Source: Lactobacillus sp. ESL0791 (lineage in GTDB: Bacteria; Bacillota; Bacilli; Lactobacillales; Lactobacillaceae). Taken from it: a DNA stretch of 64,000 nucleotides. Below, piece by piece: positions 26,461-35,412 of the stretch. The translations under genes and the position numbers were made by a program. Location: the NCBI RefSeq assembly GCF_029433255.1, contig NZ_JAQTHU010000001.1:1240001-1304000 (forward strand), read 5' to 3'. The notes below the pieces were generated by a model, which had not been told where the DNA came from, searched no databases, and saw only the letters and a list, made by a program, of their open reading frames with translations. The number at the start of each line of letters is the position of its first letter. The first letter of the stretch is position 1.

Positions 26461-27612
26461 ATGGATAAGCAAAAACAAATTTCGTTATTACATGATTTAA
26501 TTCAAATTCCAACGATCGATGATCACGAAAAGCAAGTGGTTAATTATTTGGCTAAATTATTCGCGCCTTACGGTGATCTTGTCCGTTTTACCCGTGTCCC
26601 CTATCAAGGTGACCGTGAAAGTGTTGTTATTTCGATTGGGCCAACTGACGGAAAGTTTAAACTAGGCTTTTCCGGACACATGGATGTGGTCAATCTAGGT
26701 GATAAAGCAGCTTGGAATGACGATCCTTTTTCTGGAAAATTATATGACCACGATAGTAAAATGTTTGGCCGGGGCACAACGGATATGAAAAGCGGTTTAG
26801 CCGGTATGATTGGCGTGTTTTTAACCTTGCTTGATGAACAGGTAGAATTAAAAGGTGAACTGCGCTTACTAGCCTCTGTGGGTGAAGAAACCGGGCAATG
26901 GGGCGCTGAAGAACTAACTAAGGAAGGTTATGTCAATGATTTAGACGTATTGGTTATTGGCGAAGATTCCAATCTAAATATTTCATACGCAGGAAACGGT
27001 GATATTGATTACACAGTGACTTCTTACGGAAAAGTTGTCAGAACCGACCAGGTTGGCGTGCTGAATGCGGTTGATAATTTAATGGATTTTATTCAGTTAG
27101 CCAATCAAAAACTGCGTCATCTGCCCCGTGTTCACGAAACCCTGGGACCGGTTCTGCATAACGTTACCATGCTTTCTGGCGGTGATCAGGTCAACAGTAT
27201 GCCCGGTAAAGTCGCAGCACGGGCCAATATTCGTATTAATCCCCTCTACAAAGTCAGCGAAATTCAAGCCGTCTTACAAGATGTATTGGATGAGGTCAAT
27301 CAGTTACCCAAGCACAAACTGACTATTCATTACGATTATCAAGGCGAAGCCGTTATGGGAGACAGCACGAATGAATACATCACAACCGCACAGAATCTGT
27401 TAAGTAAAATTGCTGACAAACCGATCAAGCTGATTACCGAAACTGGCACAACCGATGCTTCCAAATTTGTTCAGAGTCCAAATGCGCCAACCATTTTTGT
27501 CATCGGGCCAGGAAACGAATCCGGGCACTTAATCAACGAATATGTCGATATACCGCAGTATCTAGTAGCTTGTGAATTTTATGAGCAATTTGCTAAGCAC
27601 TATCTCTGCTAA
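26461..27612 (+). CDS. M20-family metallopeptidase/deacylase, intact copy 2
   Basis: A 383-residue M20 family hydrolase related to DapE/ArgE and other two-metal amidohydrolases. Metal ligands are visible in GFSGHMDVVNLGD (His, Asp), GRGTTDMKSGLAGM (Asp), GEETGQWGAEE (Glu-Glu), VIGEDSN, and the C-terminal His in NESGHLINEYVD. The start MDKQKQISLL is set by alignment with copy 1; an upstream in-frame ATG at 26422 overlaps the transporter. Linked to a lysine-riboswitch transporter, it might deacylate lysine- or diaminopimelate-type compounds; the substrate is inferred. Confidence 0.85.
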   Translation: MDKQKQISLLHDLIQIPTIDDHEKQVVNYLAKLFAPYGDLVRFTRVPYQGDRESVVISIGPTDGKFKLGFSGHMDVVNLGDKAAWNDDPFSGKLYDHDSKMFGRGTTDMKSGLAGMIGVFLTLLDEQVELKGELRLLASVGEETGQWGAEELTKEGYVNDLDVLVIGEDSNLNISYAGNGDIDYTVTSYGKVVRTDQVGVLNAVDNLMDFIQLANQKLRHLPRVHETLGPVLHNVTMLSGGDQVNSMPGKVAARANIRINPLYKVSEIQAVLQDVLDEVNQLPKHKLTIHYDYQGEAVMGDSTNEYITTAQNLLSKIADKPIKLITETGTTDASKFVQSPNAPTIFVIGPGNESGHLINEYVDIPQYLVACEFYEQFAKHYLC

Positions 27613-27700
27613 ATGATTTCCTCAGTATCCAACTTAAAGGAAAAATTTATTACTAGTCATATACAATTTGGCAATACCACAGATGTGGAGGTAAAAAGTA

Positions 27701-28447
27701 ATGTCTGAAACAAATAATATTTTAAGTTTAATTAACATTAAGAAGAGCTTTGGCGACCACCAAGTCCTGAACGATATTTCTTTTGACGTTAACAGGGGTG
27801 AGATTGTGACCATTATTGGGCCATCCGGTGGCGGTAAATCCACGATCTTGCGCTGTATCGACCTATTAGAGGAACCCAGCGGTGGGAAAATTACTTTTCA
27901 CGGGCAAAACGTCTTAGAACCTAATTATAACCGCAATATCTACCGGGCTAAAGTCGGCATGGTCTTCCAGCAATTTGATTTATTTGAAAACAAAAACGTC
28001 TTAGACAACTGTATTGTTGGTCAAAAATTGGTTTTAAAGCGCTCTAAGGAAGAAGCTGAGAAGATCGCCATGGATAACTTGCAGAAAGTCGGCATGGGCC
28101 CTTACATCAAGGCCCGACCTAACCAATTGTCTGGCGGTCAGCAGCAACGAGTGGCAATAGCGCGAGCTATCTCAATGGATCCGGAAATTTTATTATTCGA
28201 TGAACCGACTAGTGCACTTGACCCCGAAATGGTTGGTGAAGTATTAGCAGTTATGAAGCAACTGGCCACTACTGGATTAACGATGATTATCGTTACCCAT
28301 GAGATGGGGTTTGCTAACGATGTGTCTGACAAGATGATCTTCATTGATGATGGGATTATCGCCGAGGAAGGCAAGCCAGACCAGATTTTTAATCATCCGC
28401 AAAATGAAAAAACACGACAATTTTTGCGTAATTTCCAAAATAATTAG
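27701..28447 (+). CDS. polar amino acid ABC transporter ATPase
   Basis: A 248-residue ABC ATPase of the GlnQ/ArtP type: Walker [11 protein letters not shown]-loop MVFQQFDLF, signature [14 protein letters not shown], Walker [16 protein letters not shown]-loop IVTHEMGF. The ribosome site GTGGAGG precedes the ATG by 9 nt. It is the single ATPase downstream of both fused binding protein-permease genes and probably serves both. Confidence 0.93.
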   Translation: MSETNNILSLINIKKSFGDHQVLNDISFDVNRGEIVTIIGPSGGGKSTILRCIDLLEEPSGGKITFHGQNVLEPNYNRNIYRAKVGMVFQQFDLFENKNVLDNCIVGQKLVLKRSKEEAEKIAMDNLQKVGMGPYIKARPNQLSGGQQQRVAIARAISMDPEILLFDEPTSALDPEMVGEVLAVMKQLATTGLTMIIVTHEMGFANDVSDKMIFIDDGIIAEEGKPDQIFNHPQNEKTRQFLRNFQNN

Positions 28448-28474
28448 TTAGCAAGAATTATTGCTCTCCAATCA

Positions 28475-28519
28475 ATCCTGTTGATGAATACCTTATGGTA
28501 TTACATTAGCAGGTTTTTT
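28475..28519 (+). terminator. terminator-like hairpin resembling the ISL3 left end
   Basis: ATCCTGTTGATGAATACC...TTAGCAGG followed by TTTTTTC, directly after the ABC ATPase gene. The sequence ATCCTGTTGATGA, CCTTATGGTAT and AGCAGG/AACAGG is shared with 31857-31902, inside the left end of the ISL3 element. It can act as the operon terminator, but the similarity suggests a relic of an ISL3-type end or a common small element. Confidence 0.55.
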
Positions 28520-28556
28520 CTATAAAAAATTATCCAAACTGATTCAACGTTTTAAT

Positions 28557-29498
28557 AGACTTCTTCGATAATTAGTAAATTTATCCTAGCTAATCTATCT
28601 TATTTTGCGATAAAATACTTTCATGGAGTGTGAAGCCTAATGTTATCCTATCAAGAAGACTTTAAAAATTTATCCGCTAAGGATTTTAAACAGTTAGTTG
28701 GTGTCAAACCTGCTACTTTTTCCGTTATGTGTGACCTGGTTAAAGCAGATTATGACCGCAGTCATGCGCATCATGGCCGTAAAAGCAAGGTTTCAATTGA
28801 AGATAAAGTCTTAATCATGCTTAAATACTATCGTGAATATATCACAATGAAGTCTTTAGCTGTCAACTTTCACTTAGCAGAATCAACTGTTCATGACATT
28901 ATTACTCATACTGAAGAAGTTTTAATTAAAAGCGGTAAGTTCAACTTACCCGGTCGTAAACAACTGGTTGGCAGCGATATGGAGAGTGATTATCTAATCG
29001 TTGACGGGACCGACTCCCCAATTCAAAGGCCTAAAAAAAGCAAAAAGAATACTACACCGGTAAACATAAAAAGCATGCACTCAAAACGCAAATAGTAATT
29101 GCTGCCAAGACAATGCAAATTATTGCTATTGCTTTTGCCAAAGGAGCAGTTCATGATTTCAAGTTATATCAAACTTCATTAGGTAAGAGAGTAACAGGCA
29201 ACCACTGTATAATTGCCGACAGTGGATATCAAGGAATTAAAAAATTACACTTTAACAGCACAACCCCGATTAAGAAATCAAAGAAACGGCCATTATCCAA
29301 GACAGATAAAGAGTTCAACCATGAATTATCAAAAGTCAGGATTAAAGTAGAACAGATTAATGCTAAGTTCAAGACATTTAAAATAATGGCAGAGAAATAT
29401 CGCAATCGGCGGAGAAGGTTTAAATTAAGAGCAAGTTTAATTTGTGGGCTTTGTAATTATGAATTGCCAAAACTCTAAAACAATTTCCGAAGAAGTCT
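28557..29498 (+). mobile_element. IS5-family insertion sequence, copy 1 (942 bp)
   Basis: Ends are marked by imperfect terminal inverted repeats starting AGACTTCTTCG on both sides, and a 3-bp target duplication AAT (28554-28556 and 29499-29501). It encodes a two-frame transposase. A copy of exactly the same length in opposite orientation lies at 35413-36354. Confidence 0.88.
28640..29478 (+). CDS. IS5-family transposase made by -1 frameshifting, copy 1
   Basis: First frame (28640-29095) has an N-terminal HTH (SAKDFKQLVGVKPATFSVM) and the first catalytic Asp in LIVDGTDSPIQRP. Second frame (ending at 29478) has the second Asp in IIADSGYQG and the Glu region near KVEQINAKF. The frames join by a -1 shift at the A7 run 29033-29039, giving RPKKKQKEYYTGKHKKHALK, the usual DDE_Tnp_4 connection. 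This is the typical programmed frameshift layout of the group. Confidence 0.88.
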
Positions 29499-29558
29499 AA
29501 TTAAAGCGATTTTGAAATATACTAAGGCATAGTTATAAATTTTTACGGAAAGAACAAA

Positions 29559-30023
29559 ATGAAAAAAGACTACATCACGGAAATAAGAAAAAAAGTTGGG
29601 CATGATCCAATTATTCTCACCTTTGCGGGTGGCATTTTAACCAATAAAAATAATGAAATCTTATTGCAAAAAAGAGCTGACTTCAATTCATGGGGGCTGC
29701 CCGGAGGCGCACTAGAATTTGGAGAAACTGCAGAAGAAGCATGTAAACGAGAGTATCTTGAAGAAACTGGTTTAAAAGTTAAAGTTACATCACTATTAGG
29801 AGTTTCGACGAATCAAATACAGCATTACCCCAATAATGACATTGCGCAAGCCATCGTAATTGCATTTATTGTCAAATATCTAAAAAAAGACGAAATAAAA
29901 ATAAGTCCAGAAACGCTAGCTTTAAAATATTTCGCTCAAAATGAATTGCCGTCCATTTTTAATCAACAGCATAAAAAGTTGATTAAAAACTACTTTTCAG
30001 GTAATTATCCCTTTTTCGATTAG
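29559..30023 (+). CDS. NUDIX hydrolase
   Basis: A 154-residue NUDIX pyrophosphohydrolase. The Nudix box GALEFGETAEEACKREYLEE continuing TGL fits Gx5Ex7REUxEExGU exactly. The fold begins with IILTFAGGILTNKNNEILLQKRAD. The substrate cannot be told from sequence; ADP-ribose, nucleotides and 8-oxo-dGTP are all used in the family. It stands alone, 60 bp after the IS5 copy, with a weak ribosome site (GGAAAG). Confidence 0.9.
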   Translation: MKKDYITEIRKKVGHDPIILTFAGGILTNKNNEILLQKRADFNSWGLPGGALEFGETAEEACKREYLEETGLKVKVTSLLGVSTNQIQHYPNNDIAQAIVIAFIVKYLKKDEIKISPETLALKYFAQNELPSIFNQQHKKLIKNYFSGNYPFFD

Positions 30024-30153
30024 GTCGGTGTTGCCGCCACATTATAACTATCACAAGTAAATAATTGTTATTTTGAAGTTTTGTTAATTATTACATCCGG
30101 TAAGTGCAATCGGCGGTATAATTGAGAAAATAATCTTATTAGTGAGGCTAAAA

Positions 30154-31716
30154 ATGAAAACAAATAAAAAATTATTAGTCGGCTTAGTTGCAACATTGCT
30201 TGCTGCCAGTCCAGTTTTATCTGGACTCAGCAACACGCAAACTGCTCAAGCCAGCAAGCAACGGCAACTAGTTTTACTCAACAGTACCCGCGTCTATAAC
30301 CAATCTGGGAAAAAAATCAAGTCTACTAACAATAACACCGACGTCTACGTCAACCAAGATGCTCAAGGTTACAATTATATTGATAACAATGATATTGGTG
30401 ATATACCATACACTGGCAAGACTGTCAAAGTTCGTGGTCAACTATACTATAATATAGAAAAGAATAATTACGTTAACGCTGCCGACGTTGTCAAGGTTAA
30501 CGGCAAAAATATTAAGCAAGGAAAGTTAACTCTGAGTTGCCGCTCACGTGTTTACACCAAAAACGGCAAGCGGACCCGCCAAACCATAGCAGTAAACAGT
30601 ATCATTAGCCATGCAGGAAAGGCTAAGACTAGCAGTGGTAGTTTACCAGAATACTTTTTCTATCAAAATAACGCGCGCTCTGAGAACCCAACGGTTTGCT
30701 ATCTGCCAATGACTAAGATCAAGGGCGGTTACTACTACTCAATTGGACGTGGGCACTACATCAATGCGGCTAATGTTGCCAGTGTTGACGGACAAGTCCT
30801 CCGCTTTAATGGCGTAACCACAGCAACGCTTAAGGCTGACACGGTTACCCAAAATATTGCTAACCGCAAAACCAAGCACACTCTTAAAAAGGGCCAAAAA
30901 GTTAAGGTGGACCTAGCGGTTGCACCTTGGGCAGAAGACTTCGACGGTTATATCTACAGATTGCATGATTATCCTGATGAATATGTTTCAGAATTTTATA
31001 TTACCTTAAGAAAGGATTTGCCAACTGACGATTATGATAACTTGGCATATAGTTATGTCACTACAACAGGCAATAGTAATACTGAGCTGCCCCTGTATAA
31101 CTTCGACGGCACAGACAGCCAAAGCACTGTTAAAGGCGACTACCACAACTTGGTTGAGGTTGACGGCATGCTTTATCTATGGGTAGCAAGCGAACACAAG
31201 GCTGAATTGTTCTATCACCTGTTAGGTTCTGACAGTGAAACCCATATCACTGACAAGACGGCCACACCAGTTACACCAGCTGCTACGGCCGTAAATCCAA
31301 GCACAGATAACAAGGCAATAACGACTACTGCAGCTGACAGTAATTCCGAAAGTCCAAGTAAAACAAAGGATTACAGCAACATGTTTATCAAGGCCAGCGA
31401 TGTCAAATTCGTTCGCGGCATTAAATTAACGCCGATTAATAGCGAGCAGGATACGGAAGCTGACCAAAAAGTTGCTACCGCGGCTGATAAGAGCGACTTA
31501 CAGACTTTATTAGCTGATGGTCAAAAAGTTGAAAGTAGTAATGAATATCGGTATTCTCTATCAGAACTGCGGAAAACTTATGATGCTGCCTTAGCTAACG
31601 CTGCTGTCTTAATCAACTCTGACAAGGCGACCGTTGCTCAAGTTAAAGAAGCTACTTGGCTGCTTAAGACTAGTCAAGCCCAATTGACAGCATTAGACTT
31701 CCAACCATGGAGTTAA
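30154..31716 (+). CDS. SLAP-domain cell-surface protein
   Basis: A 520-residue secreted protein. A signal peptide (MKTNKKLLVGLVATLLAAS, cleavage near TAQA-SK) is followed by several SLAP (S-layer attachment) modules with the typical RVYNQSGKKIKS...YYNIEKNNYVNAADV and SRVYTKNGKRTR...INAANV patterns. A Thr/Ala-rich stretch (about 365-410) precedes a C-terminal helical segment with LSELRKTYDAALANAAVLI, like a FIVAR-type unit. SLAP domains bind secondary wall polymers non-covalently. The start at 30154 is chosen by GTGAGGC upstream. A bidirectional terminator follows. Confidence 0.85.
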   Translation: MKTNKKLLVGLVATLLAASPVLSGLSNTQTAQASKQRQLVLLNSTRVYNQSGKKIKSTNNNTDVYVNQDAQGYNYIDNNDIGDIPYTGKTVKVRGQLYYNIEKNNYVNAADVVKVNGKNIKQGKLTLSCRSRVYTKNGKRTRQTIAVNSIISHAGKAKTSSGSLPEYFFYQNNARSENPTVCYLPMTKIKGGYYYSIGRGHYINAANVASVDGQVLRFNGVTTATLKADTVTQNIANRKTKHTLKKGQKVKVDLAVAPWAEDFDGYIYRLHDYPDEYVSEFYITLRKDLPTDDYDNLAYSYVTTTGNSNTELPLYNFDGTDSQSTVKGDYHNLVEVDGMLYLWVASEHKAELFYHLLGSDSETHITDKTATPVTPAATAVNPSTDNKAITTTAADSNSESPSKTKDYSNMFIKASDVKFVRGIKLTPINSEQDTEADQKVATAADKSDLQTLLADGQKVESSNEYRYSLSELRKTYDAALANAAVLINSDKATVAQVKEATWLLKTSQAQLTALDFQPWS

Positions 31717-31784
31717 CTTGCATTATTTACAAAAATATTTATAAGTACAATACTAGCAGTTTTCCTAAGCAAATTGCTAACAGT

Positions 31785-31830
31785 CAAAAAACAGAACCAA
31801 CTTCGTTTTGGAAGCTAGTTCTGTTTTTTT
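31785..31830. terminator. bidirectional terminator, cut off from one gene by ISL3
   Basis: Stem AACAGAACCAACTTC / GAAGCTAGTTCTGTT flanked by A-run and T-run, active in both directions. It ends the SLAP gene. Before the ISL3 insertion it would also have ended the BspA-like gene now at 33329; the element places 1.48 kb between them. Confidence 0.75.
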
Positions 31831-31846
31831 CTAATTAAACTTATTT

Positions 31847-33326
31847 GGCTGTACAATTTATCCTGTTGATGAGTAACCTTATGGTATCTTATTAACAGGA
31901 TATTCTTTTGCTTAAAAGGCAAAAAAAAGAGGACAGTTAAAACTGTCTTCCCTAATATCCGTTAATCTACCACAATCTCTTGATTTTAAGGAGTTTTATC
32001 ATATCCTCTCTTACTAATTCTATTAAATTTCTGCTTGATATTAAAGACAAAAATCTTATCTTCTTTGATTTTTATTTAGCTGACGATCAGGTTACTAAAA
32101 TATTAGTCGCTGAACTTAAATTGCCTCTGACACAATGTCCCACTTGTCATGGCCCATTAGTTCATAATGGGCATTATCTCTCAATGGTTCATTATCCTGC
32201 TTACAACGCTTCTCACCCTTTGCAGATTAAACTGAACAAACAACGGCTGTATTGTCGTCATTGTCATCAGACCTTCTTGGCCAGCAGTTCATTAGTTGAT
32301 AAGGGCTGTTTTATTGCTAAACCTGGCAAACAAAAGATTCTCCAAGAATTGACTACCGATCGTTCCATGAAAGAAATTGCTCAGGCTAATAATGTTTCTG
32401 ATCATACAGTATTGCGTGTTCTGACTAAATTCGGTAAACAGCCGCGAGCAGATGATTATGATTACCTACCGCCGCATTTAGGTGTTGATGAATTTCGCGG
32501 CGTTGGACGACAGCTGCACTTTATTTTCATTGATGGTGCCAGTCATCGCATTATTCGGGTATTAGAAACTCGCTTAAGGAAAGATATTATTGCTTATTTC
32601 AATCATTTTCCTTTAACTGTTAGAAATCAGGTAAAAACTATTACCATGGATCTTAATTCTTATTACCAGGATATTGCCCATGAGCTGTTTCCTAACGCTC
32701 TAGTCGTTATCGATCGTTTTCACATCATTCAGATGCTTAATCGGTCGTTTAACCAACTGCTGATGCAGACAATGAAACAATTTGCTCCTGGTGATCAACG
32801 CTATAAATTGCTTAAATTCTACTGGAAATTTTATTTAAAACCAGTGGCTGATTTAAAGTGCGATAAGCTGAAGTACTATCACCACCTCAAAAGGATGTCT
32901 AATCAAGCTTTTATCGTTGATGAAGGCCTAGATGTCAGCCCCAAGTTACGGTCAACCTATGAGCTGATGCAGACCTTTAATAAAGCCCTGCGAACACATG
33001 ACGAGCAAGAGATGATGAGATTGTTAAACTGTAAAGATGATTTAGGAGAGCAAATGAAAACCACACTTAAGACTTTTAAACGCAACCAAAAGGCTGTAAT
33101 CAATGCAGCAATATCGAAATATGCCAATGGCTGTGTTGAAGGCACCAACCGTAAGATTAAACAGATTGAACGAACAGCTTACGGCTATCGTAACTTTGAT
33201 AATTTGGTTACCAGAATCATGTTGGAAACAAAAAATGCCGTGCTAAAAGAAAATACTTTAAGCGCAGTTGCCTAAAGTATTTCAAATTAAATATTATTTC
33301 TCATCAACTGGACTTGACGAACAACC
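31847..33326 (+). mobile_element. ISL3-family insertion sequence (1480 bp)
   Basis: Left end GGCTGTACAATTTATCCTGT and the reverse complement of the right end GGTTGTTCGTCAAGTCCAGT form imperfect terminal inverted repeats continuing TGATGAG. An exact 8-bp target duplication ACTTATTT flanks it (31839-31846 and 33327-33334), as is normal for ISL3. It holds one transposase gene. Confidence 0.93.
31980..33275 (+). CDS. ISL3-family transposase
   Basis: A transposase of up to 431 residues with the N-terminal zinc-finger pattern CPTCHGPL...CRHCHQTF, an HTH (MKEIAQANNVSDHTVLRVL), and the DDE domain: LGVDEFRG (Asp), TITMDLNSYY (Asp), and C-terminal EGTNRKIKQIERTAYGYRNF (Glu). The best ribosome site AAGGAG (31989) points to a start near 32001, at SSLTNSIKFLLDIK, where the codon is ATA instead of ATG. 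The listed TTG at 31980 is the nearest ordinary start. Translation efficiency may be reduced. Confidence 0.9.
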   Translation: MILRSFIISSLTNSIKFLLDIKDKNLIFFDFYLADDQVTKILVAELKLPLTQCPTCHGPLVHNGHYLSMVHYPAYNASHPLQIKLNKQRLYCRHCHQTFLASSSLVDKGCFIAKPGKQKILQELTTDRSMKEIAQANNVSDHTVLRVLTKFGKQPRADDYDYLPPHLGVDEFRGVGRQLHFIFIDGASHRIIRVLETRLRKDIIAYFNHFPLTVRNQVKTITMDLNSYYQDIAHELFPNALVVIDRFHIIQMLNRSFNQLLMQTMKQFAPGDQRYKLLKFYWKFYLKPVADLKCDKLKYYHHLKRMSNQAFIVDEGLDVSPKLRSTYELMQTFNKALRTHDEQEMMRLLNCKDDLGEQMKTTLKTFKRNQKAVINAAISKYANGCVEGTNRKIKQIERTAYGYRNFDNLVTRIMLETKNAVLKENTLSAVA

Positions 33327-33328
33327 AC

Positions 33329-35140
33329 TTATTTCAGATCGAAGCCTTTAGGAAACTGCGGCTTCTTGCCATTATACATGACGTAAACTTCCTTTGGACT
33401 CTTCTTAGCAGATTTATGATAAAGCTTGAATAACTGCTTGGCAGTATAATGCTTACCCCGCGGCCGCCTAATTGTGCCCTTGCCTACAGCTTGAATATGC
33501 TTATAATCAGCGCCAATGCCGGAACTCTTCCGTAACTTGTAGTGACCCAACTTAACGGCCAAACCGTCAGGACTGCCGGCACTCTGCAATATCGCACTGT
33601 TATGAATATTAAAATGACTGAGATCGACGCCAGCTAATTTTTTATCAAACTGAAACATTAAAGTCGAATCGGTTAATTTCGGTGTGTAAAAACCACTTAA
33701 ATCAACATAAACTAGACTAGGGCAATGCCTGAACATGCTGCCCATAACCGTAACGCTTTTGGTATTCCAACCCTTAAGATTGATATTTTTCAGTTTCGGA
33801 TCGTATTCAAACAAGTTATCCATAACTTTTACCTTGCTGGTATCAAAGTTATGCAAGTCTATACTAACGAGCTGCGAATCTTTTCTAAACATTGACGACA
33901 TATTGACTAAGTTGCGCGTATCAAAATTGTGCAAATCCAATTTTGGCAGAGACTTGTCTTCTTCAAACATGTAATGCATATCCGTAACTTTAGAAGTGTC
34001 AAAACTACTCAAATCTAAATGAGTCAATCCGGTATCAGCCTCAAACATGTATGACATATTTGTAACCTTGCTGGTATTAAAATGACTTAAATCCAGACTA
34101 GTCACATCTGAATTAAGTGAAAACATCTCACTCATATTGGTAACATTACTAGTATTCAATTTGCTTAAATCTAAATCCTGTAAGTGAGTAAATCTGGAAA
34201 ACATGCTGCACATATTTGTAACGTTTTGGGTATCAAGCTGTGCTAAATTCAGGTTAGTTAAACTCGCATCATAGAACATATAACTCATATCCGTAACATG
34301 ACTAGTATCAAAGTGACTTAAATCAATTTGGTCATACTTTGCACCACTGAACATCCCTGCCATATCTGTAACCTTGCTCGTATTGAAGTGGCTCAAGTCT
34401 AATTTTGCACCTGCAACCCCACTGCCTTGAAACATGTTAGTCATGTCTGTTACATTGCTGGTATCAAAGTGACTTAAATCAAGATTCGCCAGACGATTCC
34501 AAGAAAACATCCCGTTCATTGTCGTCACATTTTTAGTATTAAAATTAGTCAAATCAAGGGCGCTTAATTTAATAGTTTGGTTGAACATCCCACTCATATC
34601 AGTGACATTACTGGTATCAAACTTGCTAATATCCAGATTGGTTAAAGCACTATCGTAGGAAAACATAAAATTCATATTAGTTACTTTACTAGTATCGAGA
34701 TGACTCAAATCTAAACTAGTTAAGTTGTAATCATTGGCAAATAAATTTGCCATGTTAGTGGTAGCACTGCTGTCCAGCTTATCTAGGCCTTGAATATCCT
34801 GTAAATTACCCAGATTGCCTAATTTATTCTGTGCATCAGCTGGTAATTTAGTATTCTTAGAAAAATTAATGTGTTCAATATTATTAGCCCAAGATATTTC
34901 TTTAGCCAAAGGGACGCTTGATAGTTGCCCGCCATTAAAAGTCAGTGTCTTAGTTACAACGTCGTAATTCCAACTGCAATCACCGTCTATTCCGCTCCAA
35001 GCACCGGTAGCACTGGTATTGCTACTTGGAACGACAGGTGTATCGGCTGCTACTGGCTGGCTAACAACTAACATCCCACTAGTTCCTAGTGCTAAGAAAG
35101 TTAGGCCAACAGCAAAATTGTGTTTTGTATTATTTTTCAT
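33329..35140 (-). CDS. BspA-family leucine-rich repeat surface protein
   Basis: A 603-residue secreted repeat protein. It has a signal peptide (cleavage near VAADTPVV), then about 14 repeats of ~25 residues of the BspA/DUF285 type built around LDLSHFDTSNVTDMSYMF, and a basic C-terminal region (residues ~545-603, RRPRGKHYTAKQLFKLYHK). No LPxTG anchor or SLAP domain is present. The basic tail could mediate wall attachment. Such proteins are implicated in adhesion. The stop codon lies inside the target duplication of the ISL3 element, so the reading frame survived the insertion while its terminator was moved away. Confidence 0.88.
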   Translation of the reverse strand: MKNNTKHNFAVGLTFLALGTSGMLVVSQPVAADTPVVPSSNTSATGAWSGIDGDCSWNYDVVTKTLTFNGGQLSSVPLAKEISWANNIEHINFSKNTKLPADAQNKLGNLGNLQDIQGLDKLDSSATTNMANLFANDYNLTSLDLSHLDTSKVTNMNFMFSYDSALTNLDISKFDTSNVTDMSGMFNQTIKLSALDLTNFNTKNVTTMNGMFSWNRLANLDLSHFDTSNVTDMTNMFQGSGVAGAKLDLSHFNTSKVTDMAGMFSGAKYDQIDLSHFDTSHVTDMSYMFYDASLTNLNLAQLDTQNVTNMCSMFSRFTHLQDLDLSKLNTSNVTNMSEMFSLNSDVTSLDLSHFNTSKVTNMSYMFEADTGLTHLDLSSFDTSKVTDMHYMFEEDKSLPKLDLHNFDTRNLVNMSSMFRKDSQLVSIDLHNFDTSKVKVMDNLFEYDPKLKNINLKGWNTKSVTVMGSMFRHCPSLVYVDLSGFYTPKLTDSTLMFQFDKKLAGVDLSHFNIHNSAILQSAGSPDGLAVKLGHYKLRKSSGIGADYKHIQAVGKGTIRRPRGKHYTAKQLFKLYHKSAKKSPKEVYVMYNGKKPQFPKGFDLK

Positions 35141-35412
35141 TTTCTTGCCTCTTCTCTTTTATACCTAATATTATAGAAGAAAAGGTGGTCATTAACTTTA
35201 TATCAAAGAAACTTTATCATATATTAAGCTGTGATTATTCATAAATAAGAACAAATTGCTTCACTTGCATTTTTAAGCTGATTAGTTTTCCTTATTAATC
35301 GATATTTTTTATAACCGTATCGTTGTATAATTTTTCAATATAACTTGATATTTAAATTTAAAAAGGAGAGCAAAATTTTGCCAAATATAGCATTTTTTAT
35401 ATTTTTTACATT

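Noticed and set aside
33700-34760. Regular DNA repeats that could suggest a CRISPR array
   Set aside because: They are the coding repeats of the BspA-like protein (25-residue period, in frame, diverged copies), with no constant repeat/unique spacer pattern.
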